20,848 bases of DNA, from positions 1 to 20,848 of the forward strand of contig CALCHR010000177.1 in the NCBI GenBank assembly GCA_937901185.1, in the 5' to 3' direction. A program made the position numbers and the translations under genes. The stretch is from an uncultured Bacteroidales bacterium (GTDB lineage: Bacteria; Bacteroidota; Bacteroidia; Bacteroidales; Bacteroidaceae). Within the stretch, counting starts at the first letter, position 1. Each line of letters begins with the position of its first letter. Positions 14,765 through 20,848 of this stretch are shown piece by piece. Under the pieces are notes generated by a model, which saw nothing but the letters and a program-made list of their open reading frames with translations, searched no databases and was not told where the DNA came from.

Positions 14765-14812
14765 AAAGGCCGGACCGAATTTCCTATAGGAAGTTGGGTC
14801 CGGCTTTCTTTT
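14765..14812 (+). terminator. Rho-independent terminator of nrdJ
   Basis: GCCGGACC (14769-14776) and GGTCCGGC (14797-14804) are perfect complements, followed by TTTCTTTT and preceded by an A-run. The centre of the loop is itself the perfect 12-base palindrome TTCCTATAGGAA (14781-14792), so the structure may fold as a cruciform-like double hairpin. It lies about 30 bases after the nrdJ stop. Confidence 0.85.
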
Positions 14813-14872
14813 GGGGAGCGTTTGTAGATTGCTTGGAGGCTGTTCAAAATCTGTATGTGGCTCCGGCTTTTT

Positions 14873-14995
14873 CTTAGTAGTTACTTTCGCGTTCTTAGTA
14901 GTTACCGAAATTTTCCTAGTAGTTACCTAGTTTTTCCTAGTAGTTACCGAAGAAACGCCCGAAAATGACTATTGAAAATCAAGTATTTACAGAGG
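14873..14995 (+). repeat. Dispersed 21-bp-unit repeat, copy R4
   Basis: Four units start at 14873, 14894, 14915 and 14936, again exactly 21 bp apart. The tail follows: CCGAAGAAA, then an ATG at 14965 opening M-T-I-E-N-Q-V-F-T-E-G. That frame stays open for 27 codons, to a stop at 15048, running through the terminator hairpin. The small palindrome at 14972-14982 reads TTGAAAATCAA, with centre AAA where R1 and R2 have TTT. It lies between nrdJ and the glycosyltransferase gene, which converge. The rest of this 363-base gap is the two terminators. Confidence 0.87.
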
Positions 14996-15014
14996 GATCT
15001 AAAAGGGGAATGGA

Positions 15015-15046
15015 AAAGAGGAAGTGCCGGCTGGCACTTCCTCTTT
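15015..15046 (-). terminator. Strong, probably bidirectional terminator
   Basis: A perfect 14-bp stem, AAAGAGGAAGTGCC (15015-15028) with GGCACTTCCTCTTT (15033-15046), around the loop GGCT. On the minus strand it is followed by a short T-run (CTCTTTTCC), placing it about 50 bases after the glycosyltransferase stop. On the plus strand TTTGATTG follows, so it may also back up the nrdJ terminator. Confidence 0.8.
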
Positions 15047-15098
15047 GATTGTTAGGTGATTCGGAGTAGCTAACTGCTTTGCAGTGAGTGTGGTTAAG

Positions 15099-16037
15099 TC
15101 AGACTCCGGCTTTCTTCTCGATGATGTATCGGGGGCGGCGCTTCACTTCGTTGTAGATTTTTCCCACATATTCGCCGATGACGCCCATGGCGGTAAGGAT
15201 GGCACCTCCGATAAACCACATGGATACCATCAGCGAAGTCCAGCCCGGCAATGCTCGGCCTTCGGCGTAGGAGAAGAGGCCCCAAATGATAGCGCCGAGG
15301 GCGATGAGAATGAAGAAGATGCCTAGCAGTACGATGAAACGTAGGGGGCGGATGGAGAAAGAGGTGATGCCGTCGAGGGCGAAACTCAGCATTTTGCGCA
15401 GAGGGTATTTGGATTCTCCGGCGAAGCGCTCCTTGCGGTCGTAGAACACTTTGGAATGGCGGAAACCTAACTGGCGCACCATGCCGCGAAGGAATAAATT
15501 GCGTTCCGGGAAACTGATGAGGGCGGCGAGCGCACGGCGACTCATCAAGCGATAGTCGGCATGGTTGTAGATAATGTCGCCTCCCAAATTGTTGATAAGT
15601 TTGTAGAAGAAGAGGGCCGAATGTTTTTTGAAGAAGGTGTCGTTGGGGCGCTCCTTGCGTACGGCGTAAACTATTTCGTCGCCCTCAAGAAAATGCTCCA
15701 CCATCTCCGGAATCACACACACATCGTCCTGCAAGTCGGCATCTATAGAAATGGCGGCATCCACATTCTCGGCAGCCCATTCCAGCCCGGCCCATAAAGC
15801 GTGTTGGTGTCCGGCATTGTGGGCCAACTTTAGTCCACAGATGGAAGGGTGTTCTGCTGCGAGCGATTCTATGATGCTCCATGTGGCATCCCTGCTTCCG
15901 TCGTCTACATATACAATCTGTGTGTTGGCGATGCGGCTGTTATTGTTTAGCACCTCGCACACGGCCATCAGTTGCTTGGTGGTCTCGTGGAGAACAGCCT
16001 CTTCGTTATAGCAGGGAACAACTATTGCAATTTTCAT
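15099..16037 (-). CDS. GtrB/DPM1-like family 2 glycosyltransferase
   Basis: A 312-residue membrane-bound glycosyltransferase, GT-A fold, family 2. Residues 1-225 are catalytic: MKIAIVVPCYNEEAVL at the start, VYVDDGSRDAT near 42-52, HNAGHQHALWAGLEWA, and the metal-binding DADLQDD at 99-105. YRLMSRRAL and NLFLRGMVRQLGF follow. Two membrane spans lie at about 233-255 and 266-290, and the C-terminus is basic (RRPRYIIEKK). This layout matches GtrB, ArnC and dolichol-phosphate mannose synthase relatives, which move a sugar from a nucleotide to undecaprenyl phosphate on the cytoplasmic face. The sugar and final acceptor cannot be told. An ATG at 16052 gives five more residues, but 16037 is the canonical start. 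It is a single-gene unit with no flippase gene beside it. Confidence 0.9.
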   Translation of the reverse strand: MKIAIVVPCYNEEAVLHETTKQLMAVCEVLNNNSRIANTQIVYVDDGSRDATWSIIESLAAEHPSICGLKLAHNAGHQHALWAGLEWAAENVDAAISIDADLQDDVCVIPEMVEHFLEGDEIVYAVRKERPNDTFFKKHSALFFYKLINNLGGDIIYNHADYRLMSRRALAALISFPERNLFLRGMVRQLGFRHSKVFYDRKERFAGESKYPLRKMLSFALDGITSFSIRPLRFIVLLGIFFILIALGAIIWGLFSYAEGRALPGWTSLMVSMWFIGGAILTAMGVIGEYVGKIYNEVKRRPRYIIEKKAGV

Positions 16038-16060
16038 GGTAGTAGTTATCAATTTCTCTA

Positions 16061-16068
16061 CAAAGGTA
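16061..16068 (-). promoter_or_regulatory. Putative -7 box TACCTTTG for the glycosyltransferase gene
   Basis: On the minus strand TACCTTTG ends 23 bases before the ATG at 16037. It fits TAnnTTTG. No TTG stands at the expected spacing upstream. Confidence 0.5.
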
Positions 16069-16205
16069 AGAAAAAGAACTGTAAAAAATCCTTTTGGGAT
16101 AGCTTGTTTTTCTTCTGTAGCTCCGTCTTGTTTCTTTGAAGGAAGAGGTGCTTCGTGGCCCTAAAGAATTTGCTGCTATCTATTTCTCAGATGTGGAAAA
16201 ATTAC

Positions 16206-16213
16206 TACCTTTG
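16206..16213 (+). promoter_or_regulatory. Putative -7 box TACCTTTG for the CNNM/CBS gene
   Basis: TACCTTTG fits TAnnTTTG. Transcription from it would give a leader of about 100 bases before the ATG at 16321, the longest leader predicted in this window. I see no strong hairpin in that leader. The box is divergent from the one at 16061-16068. Confidence 0.48.
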
Positions 16214-16320
16214 CAACCGACAAGAAAAGTAGGTTCGGCAAGAGCCTTTGTGCTTGTCTCTTCGTGGCGGTAAATGTTTGAATTTCAGTGCGAAGATATG
16301 TTTAACTAACAAACTTTTTT

Positions 16321-17364
16321 ATGGGGCTATTACTCCTCTATTTTTTTATAGCTTTAGGAATTTCTTTCTTGTGCTCAATTCTTGAAGCCGTATTATTGTC
16401 AACCCCTATGTCCTTTATCACGATGAAGGAACAGGAGGGCGTGAAAGCAGCACAGCGACTAAAAAAATATAAGATAGAAAACGAGAGGCCCTTGGCCGCC
16501 ATCCTCTCTCTCAATACCATTGCTCATACGATTGGTGCAGCCGGTGTGGGTGCGCAGAGCAATGATATTTTTGGCGATGAGTATTTCGGCATCACCTCGG
16601 CAATACTTACGTTGCTCATTTTGGTACTCTCGGAAATCATTCCCAAGAATATCGGCGCCAACTATTGGCGACAGTTGGCCATTCCGGCTACCAATGTGAT
16701 TCACTCTTTGGTGATTGTGGCGTACCCCTTAGTGCTGATGTCCGATTGGTTTACCCGCTTGGTGACATCTAAGAAACAGGTGGTTTCAGTAAGCCGAGAA
16801 GAAGTGTCGGCCATGGTGGCTGTCGGTGCAGAAGAAGGTGTCTTGGAAAAAGAAGAGAACAGCATGATACAGAACTTGCTGAAACTCGACGACATCACTG
16901 CCCGCGACATCATGACTCCCAGTTCGGTGGTAGAAATCGCTGAAGAGAATATGACGCTGAAAGAGTTTTATCAAAACGAAGCCTACCGCACCTATTCTCG
17001 TATCCCTATCTACAATGAAGAGAATGACGACTACATCAAGGGCTATGTGTTGAAACAAACCATTCTGGAAAAACTCTCCGAAGATAAATTCAGCATGCAC
17101 CTTTCCGATGTGTCTCGCCCCATATTGTCGTTCCAGGAAAACGTATCGGTTTCCGAAATCTGGGAGACCCTTTTGGCTAAGAAAGAACATATCTCCATCA
17201 TCATAGATGAGTATGGTTGCTTCCGCGGAATCGTTACTATGGAAGATGTGATTGAGACCATGCTTGGCACAGAGATTGTAGACGAGAAAGACACTGTGAC
17301 CGATATGCAAGAGCTGGCCCGTGAACGCTGGCAAGAACAGAAAGAAATCCAACAAGAGAAATAA
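16321..17364 (+). CDS. CNNM (DUF21) membrane protein with CBS pair
   Basis: A 347-residue membrane protein of the CNNM/hemolysin-C-like family, linked to magnesium or other divalent cation efflux. Residues 1 to about 150 are the DUF21 domain with about four membrane segments. These include LLLLYFFIALGISFLCSILEA at the start, and the conserved LSEIIPKNIGANYWR at 104-117. A linker VSREEVSAMVAVGAEEGVLEKEE leads to a pair of CBS domains (about 195-318) with DDITARDIMTPSSVV, YSRIPIYNEENDDYIKGYV and IIIDEYGCFRGIVTMEDVIE. CBS pairs usually bind adenine nucleotides. The protein ends soon after the CBS pair and lacks the C-terminal CorC/HlyC domain found in longer relatives. The old label hemolysin should not be taken literally. 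A terminator separates it from glnN. Confidence 0.9.
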   Translation: MGLLLLYFFIALGISFLCSILEAVLLSTPMSFITMKEQEGVKAAQRLKKYKIENERPLAAILSLNTIAHTIGAAGVGAQSNDIFGDEYFGITSAILTLLILVLSEIIPKNIGANYWRQLAIPATNVIHSLVIVAYPLVLMSDWFTRLVTSKKQVVSVSREEVSAMVAVGAEEGVLEKEENSMIQNLLKLDDITARDIMTPSSVVEIAEENMTLKEFYQNEAYRTYSRIPIYNEENDDYIKGYVLKQTILEKLSEDKFSMHLSDVSRPILSFQENVSVSEIWETLLAKKEHISIIIDEYGCFRGIVTMEDVIETMLGTEIVDEKDTVTDMQELARERWQEQKEIQQEK

Positions 17365-17371
17365 CTCTTAG

Positions 17372-17417
17372 AGGCGCTTGTGATTCCCTTCTAGGAATGC
17401 AAGCGTCTTTTTCTTTT
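17372..17417 (+). terminator. Rho-independent terminator after the CNNM/CBS gene
   Basis: AGGCGCTTG (17372-17380) with ATTCC pairs with GGAAT and GCAAGCGTCT, ending at 17408, with one G-T pair and a small bulge. TTTTTCTTTT follows. It starts eight bases after the stop codon. Confidence 0.75.
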
Positions 17418-17469
17418 CCCTAAAGGGGAAGCGTAAAAGAGAAACCCAATAGAATATAAGAGAAGCCTT

Positions 17470-19662
17470 ATGAGTAACTTGAGGTTCAAAGTTGTAGAAA
17501 AAGCTTTTAAGAAACATCCGCTGGAAGTTCAGATGCCGGCCGAGCGCCCCTCTGAATATTTTGCAAAATATGTATTCAACCGCGAGAAGATGTTTAAGTA
17601 TCTCTCGCCCGATACTTGTGCACAGTTGTTAGCCTCTATCGAGCAAGGCATCTCTTTGCCCCTTGATGTAGCCAACAAAGTAGCTGAAGGCATGAAGACC
17701 TGGGCGATGGAGATGGGCGTAACGCATTGCACCCATTGGTTCCAGCCGCTGACAGAAGGCACTGCCGAGAAACACGACGCCTTTGTGGAGCACGACTCTA
17801 AGGGTGGCATGATAGAAAACTTCTCAGGAAAAGCACTGGTACAACAGGAACCCGATGCTTCCAGCTTCCCGAATGGCGGAATTCGCTCCACGTTTGAAGC
17901 CCGTGGCTATTCCGCTTGGGACCCGGCTTCTCCGGTGTTTATCATAGGCGACACGCTGATGATACCCACTGTGTTTATTTCCTACACAGGCGAAGCGCTC
18001 GACTATAAAGCTCCCTTGAAGAAATCGCTTGCTGCAGTAGACCGCGCAGCTACTTCTGTCGCAGCCCTTTTTGACCCTAATGTGAAAAAGGTGACTGCCA
18101 ATCTGGGCTGGGAGCAAGAGTATTTTCTTGTAGACGAAGGCCTTTATGCCGCACGCCCTGATTTGTTGCTCACCGGTCGCACCTTGATGGGCCATGAGTC
18201 TTCCAAAAATCAGCAGATGGACGACCACTATTTTGGCGCTATCCCTGAGCGCGTGGCAGAGTTTATGAAGGACTTGGAGATACAAGCCTTGGAACTCGGT
18301 ATCCCTTGTAAGACGCGTCATAATGAGGTGGCCCCCAATCAGTTTGAGTTGGCTCCGATTTTTGAAGAGTGCAACTTGGCTGTAGACCACAACATGCTGC
18401 TCATGTCTTTGATGCGCAGCGTGGCGCGTAAACACGGCTTTCGCTGCCTGCTCCACGAGAAACCCTTTGCAGGCGTCAATGGTTCCGGTAAGCACAACAA
18501 CTGGAGCCTGGTGACTGATACCGGTGTGCTGCTTCATGCTCCGGGTAAAACTTCCGAAGAGATTTTGCGCTTCATAACCTTTGTCGTAGAGACTTTGGTG
18601 GGCGTGTATCGCCATAATGGTTTGCTCAAGGCGTCTATTATGAGTGCCACAAATACCCACAGACTTGGGGCAAACGAGGCACCGCCTGCTATTATTTCCA
18701 GTTTCCTTGGCACACAGCTGAACGAGTTGTTGGCGAAGGTGGAACGCTCTGCGACGGACGAGCTCTTCACGCTGGAGGGTAAGCATGGCGTGAAGCTCGA
18801 CATTCCGCAGATTCCTGAGTTGATGATAGACAATACCGACCGCAACCGCACTTCGCCCTTTGCCTTTACCGGTAACCGCTTCGAGTTTCGCGCTGTGGGC
18901 TCGATAGCCAACTGCGCCAGTGCGATGATTGTTCTCAATACCGCAGTGGCCGAGGCTTTGACCGACTTCAAGATGCGTGTTGACAATCTAATAGCCGGTG
19001 GTGAGGAGAAAATCAGTGCCATCCTTGAAGTGCTGCGCGAGGACATCTGCTTATGCAAGCCTATTATCTTTGATGGCAACGGCTATAGCGAAGAGTGGAA
19101 AGAGGAAGCCAAGCAGCGCGGCTTGGACTGTGAGACTTCTTGTCCTCTTATCTTCGACCGCTATCTGGATGATGCTACAGTCCGTATGTTTGAACAGATG
19201 AAGGTGATGCAGCGCCACGAGTTGGAGGCACGCAATGAAATCAAGTGGGAGACCTATTTCAAGAAAGTACAGATAGAGAGCCGTGTACTGGGCGACCTCT
19301 GCTTGAACCACATCATTCCCGTAGCTACAAAATACCAAAGCGAGCTGGCTGACAATGTGCATAAGTTGCAACTGGTGTTTTCCGATCCGCTTAAGCAGAA
19401 AGAACTGACCGGCTATAATATCAGCCTGATAGAGAAAATCAATAGACACACCAGCTTCATAGCTGAGAATGTCGACGCAATGACCGAGACGCGCCGTGTG
19501 GCCAATCGCATAGAAGAAATCCGCGAGAAGGCCATTGCCTACCACGATAAGGTGGAGCCTTTCCTCAATGCCATCCGTTTCCACATCGACGAGTTGGAAC
19601 TGATAGTGGAGGACGAACTTTGGCCCTTGCCTAAGTATAGAGAACTTTTGTTTATCCGCTGA
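17470..19662 (+). CDS. glnN: Glutamine synthetase type III
   Basis: A 730-residue GSIII enzyme making glutamine from glutamate, ammonia and ATP. Length matches the Bacteroidota GSIII (about 730, against about 450 for type I). Residues 80-103 carry MEMGVTHCTHWFQPLTEGTAEKHD, a GSIII hallmark. ANLGWEQEYFLVD (210-222) holds the metal-binding glutamates, NEVAPNQFELAPIFEE (285-300) the next acidic set, and GVNGSGKHNNWSL (335-347) the histidine and ATP/glutamate region. NTHRLGANEAPPAI and RNRTSPFAFTGNRFEFRA complete the site. All expected motifs are intact. It is flanked by a terminator upstream and a lipoprotein gene 87 bases downstream. I do not see a TAnnTTTG box in the 52 bases between the upstream terminator and the ATG, so its promoter is undefined. 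No GlnB-like gene is nearby. Confidence 0.96.
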   Translation: MSNLRFKVVEKAFKKHPLEVQMPAERPSEYFAKYVFNREKMFKYLSPDTCAQLLASIEQGISLPLDVANKVAEGMKTWAMEMGVTHCTHWFQPLTEGTAEKHDAFVEHDSKGGMIENFSGKALVQQEPDASSFPNGGIRSTFEARGYSAWDPASPVFIIGDTLMIPTVFISYTGEALDYKAPLKKSLAAVDRAATSVAALFDPNVKKVTANLGWEQEYFLVDEGLYAARPDLLLTGRTLMGHESSKNQQMDDHYFGAIPERVAEFMKDLEIQALELGIPCKTRHNEVAPNQFELAPIFEECNLAVDHNMLLMSLMRSVARKHGFRCLLHEKPFAGVNGSGKHNNWSLVTDTGVLLHAPGKTSEEILRFITFVVETLVGVYRHNGLLKASIMSATNTHRLGANEAPPAIISSFLGTQLNELLAKVERSATDELFTLEGKHGVKLDIPQIPELMIDNTDRNRTSPFAFTGNRFEFRAVGSIANCASAMIVLNTAVAEALTDFKMRVDNLIAGGEEKISAILEVLREDICLCKPIIFDGNGYSEEWKEEAKQRGLDCETSCPLIFDRYLDDATVRMFEQMKVMQRHELEARNEIKWETYFKKVQIESRVLGDLCLNHIIPVATKYQSELADNVHKLQLVFSDPLKQKELTGYNISLIEKINRHTSFIAENVDAMTETRRVANRIEEIREKAIAYHDKVEPFLNAIRFHIDELELIVEDELWPLPKYRELLFIR

Positions 19663-19749
19663 TAGAGAGAAAAGCCGGAAACGCCTTGCTCTCCTCCTCA
19701 GAAAATTGTTAATTTGTACCAGAAAAGAAATTCAAACCTATAATCTGAT

Positions 19750-20298
19750 ATGAGAAAGTACATCAGTCCTGCAGTCGCTCTTTTGTTTGCGCTCACCCTG
19801 AGTTGTGGTGGAAGTAAGGAGGCAGAGGTGAAAAACACCAAGCCGCAGGAAACTACCGAGGTGGCTCAAGGACCTATCGCAGACCGCGAGTGGAGCTATA
19901 AGTACAACGAGTTGCTCGATGGACATCAATATGAAATAGCCATACGGCGTTACAGCAATCCGGAGTTGCCGCTCATCAAAGACGAGTTGGGCCAGGAATA
20001 CTATGACAACTCTGTGGAGATAAACATCCAGCGCGATGCTAAACATTTCTATAGCAAGACGTTTACCAAGGATGCTTTCTGGAATTTCCTATCTGATACA
20101 TATAAGACCAACAGCATCTTGCAAGGCATAGCTTTTGACAAGTCGGATGCTGAAGGTCTGCATTTTGGAGCGCAGATAGGTTTGCCCGACGGCGAAGGCG
20201 GCCCGGCTTTCATCGTGACCATCTCAAAGCAGGGCATGATGAGCATTGTGAGAGACCACAATCAAGACACGCAGGGAGAAGGCTTTGTGGTGAATTGA
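19750..20298 (+). CDS. Small lipoprotein of unknown function
   Basis: A 182-residue predicted lipoprotein. Residues 1-18 are a short signal with a positive start (MRKY) and a lipobox LTLS-C19. GGS follows rather than the K-D-S type surface-export signal, so surface export is uncertain. Residues 20-42 are a polar linker rich in Glu, Lys and Thr. From 46 the domain begins WSYKYNELLDGHQYEIAIRRYS, with a mix of aromatic and charged residues, and ends with an AFIVTISKQGMMSIVRD strand pattern. It resembles the Bacteroidales lipoproteins grouped as DUF4738, an assignment from memory and tentative. It follows glnN by 87 bases and might share its transcript; no terminator stronger than a weak GAGAG/CTCTC pair lies between. 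Function unknown. Confidence 0.75.
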   Translation: MRKYISPAVALLFALTLSCGGSKEAEVKNTKPQETTEVAQGPIADREWSYKYNELLDGHQYEIAIRRYSNPELPLIKDELGQEYYDNSVEINIQRDAKHFYSKTFTKDAFWNFLSDTYKTNSILQGIAFDKSDAEGLHFGAQIGLPDGEGGPAFIVTISKQGMMSIVRDHNQDTQGEGFVVN

Positions 20299-20316
20299 TA
20301 GTAGCGTTGCAGGGGG

Positions 20317-20394
20317 GTGACAGTTATCTCATACAGGGTAGGACCTGATGTGGATAATGTGTTGAATACCCGCTCGATGGCATTTGGCGTCTAA
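20317..20394 (+). pseudogene. Possible gene remnant, 25 codons
   Basis: A short frame from a GTG directly after a six-G run reads VTVISYRVGPDVDNVLNTRS and ends MAFGV before a stop at 20392. It is in the same frame as the preceding lipoprotein but cut off from it by three stops. The peptide looks more like the end of a real protein than random translation, but I do not recognise a family. There is no evident start signal. Weak support. Confidence 0.25.
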
Positions 20395-20445
20395 GAAAAT
20401 TATCCCTGTAGATAATAATAGTAAACAAATAGGTTCTGATATATT

Positions 20446-20595
20446 ATGATACCGGAGGAGTTGTTGGAGCAAGCTATAGAGGAATGCCCGGAGTATTCCC
20501 ATCTTTTTAATCTGACCAATGCTATAAATTATTTGGAGTTTACCCCCGACGGTGATACCAATGATTATATTTTATATTGCCTAAACTATACCTGA
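20446..20595 (+). CDS. Small ORF of 49 codons, possibly a truncated gene
   Basis: An ATG at 20446 opens a 49-residue acidic peptide beginning MIPEELLEQAIEECPEYSHL and ending DYILYCLNYT before TGA. Composition is protein-like: helical, many Glu, aromatic residues, no low complexity. I do not recognise it. The upstream spacer is AT-rich (GATATATT), as at other starts here, but no promoter box is visible. It could be a real small protein or the N-terminus of a gene cut short by decay. A terminator hairpin at 20675-20706 lies downstream on the same strand, which supports transcription through it. Confidence 0.4.
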   Translation: MIPEELLEQAIEECPEYSHLFNLTNAINYLEFTPDGDTNDYILYCLNYT

Positions 20596-20674
20596 GAGCC
20601 GGGATGGCGATAAATGCACCGGGGTAAAAATCTACATCTGATTTAGCTCAAGAATTTCCAAACCTGCATACGGA

Positions 20675-20706
20675 GGATGTACCTGTTTCGAGGGTGCATC
20701 CTTTTT
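20675..20706 (+). terminator. Rho-independent terminator at the end of the lipoprotein/small-ORF region
   Basis: GGATGTACC (20675-20683) pairs with GGTGCATCC (20693-20701) with one G-T pair and a nine-base loop, followed by TTTTTCTG. It is well placed to end the plus-strand transcript. Confidence 0.72.
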
Positions 20707-20747
20707 CTGTTTCGGGTGGGGCTGTCGTGCGGATGTTTTGATGAGGT

Positions 20748-20848
20748 AAAAATAGCCTTTGTAACCGCTTGATTTTCAATACCCATTTTGGACCTTTTCT
20801 TCGGTAACTACTAGGAAAAACTAGGTAACTACTAGGAAAAATTCGGTA
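20748..20848 (-). repeat. Dispersed 21-bp-unit repeat, copy R5 (inverted, cut by window edge)
   Basis: On the minus strand the core CCTAGTAGTTAC is at 20836-20825 and 20815-20804, 21 bp apart, and a third unit begins at 20846 and leaves the window. The tail follows with an ATG at 20786 opening M-G-I-E-N-Q-A-V-T-K-A-I-F. That frame stays open for 47 codons, to 20643, crossing the terminator at 20675. The small palindrome, read in repeat orientation, is TTGAAAATCAA (20779-20769). This is the only copy in reverse orientation. Confidence 0.85.

Noticed and set aside
16041..16049. TAGTAGTTA upstream of the glycosyltransferase gene as a lone repeat unit.
   Set aside because: Nine bases only, with neither CC at the left nor AC at the right, and no neighbouring units.
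16321..17364. Calling the CNNM/CBS protein a hemolysin.
   Set aside because: The label is historical. DUF21 plus CBS architecture points to cation transport, and nothing here indicates membrane-lytic activity.
17824..18786. A 320-codon open frame antisense to glnN.
   Set aside because: It mirrors the conserved glnN catalytic region and has no motif or start signal of its own.
1..20848. The 21-bp arrays as CRISPR arrays.
   Set aside because: Repeat cores are only 12 bp and the nine-base intervals are not unique spacers but recur among a few forms. Arrays have only about four units and no cas gene is present.

Overview
The window looks like a chromosomal segment from a member of the Bacteroidales (phylum Bacteroidota). 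Pointers are a fused MurF-alanine racemase, a GSCFA-domain protein, a 730-residue type III glutamine synthetase, the Bacteroidota form of LptC, and promoter boxes of the TTG-N19/20-TAnnTTTG type instead of E. coli -35/-10 boxes. I cannot name a genus; Prevotellaceae or a close relative is a guess. Almost every large gene is a conserved housekeeping gene, and I see no rRNA, tRNA, CRISPR array, prophage, integrase or transposase.

Layout. Positions 142-1978 (minus) hold a two-gene unit: an exported TlpA-like thioredoxin followed by a NupG-type nucleoside permease. Positions 2165-5595 (plus) hold a GSCFA protein that overlaps the murF/alr fusion by 25 bases. Positions 5897-8660 (plus) hold coaX (CoA synthesis), an outer-membrane beta-barrel protein and lptC (lipopolysaccharide export). 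A large PpiD/SurA-like periplasmic folding factor (8847-11015) follows under its own clear promoter. Then come folB (minus), the class II ribonucleotide reductase nrdJ (plus, with a 5' stem-loop), a GtrB-like polyprenyl-phosphate glycosyltransferase (minus), a CNNM/CBS membrane protein, glnN and a small lipoprotein (all plus). Much of the set concerns the cell envelope: peptidoglycan precursors, LPS transport, outer-membrane protein folding and sugar transfer to a lipid carrier.

The most unusual content is intergenic. Five copies of one repeat family (about 1-92, 5655-5790, 11168-11251, 14873-14995 and 20748-20848, the last inverted) each carry a tandem array of 21-bp units on the core CCTAGTAGTTAC. 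The period is exact, and the three copies lying wholly inside the window each have four units. Four of the five copies continue into a conserved tail of about 55 bp that starts a short reading frame of pattern M-x-I-[DE]-[FN]-Q-x-x-T. Inside the tail is a small palindrome whose three-base centre is TTT in some copies and AAA in others. I know of no name or function for this element. Other items worth checking are a near-identical AT-rich string inside two unrelated genes, the 11-bp GAGA-loop hairpin at the predicted 5' end of nrdJ mRNA, paired repeats upstream of the nrdJ promoter, and what look like decayed gene fragments at 20299-20595.
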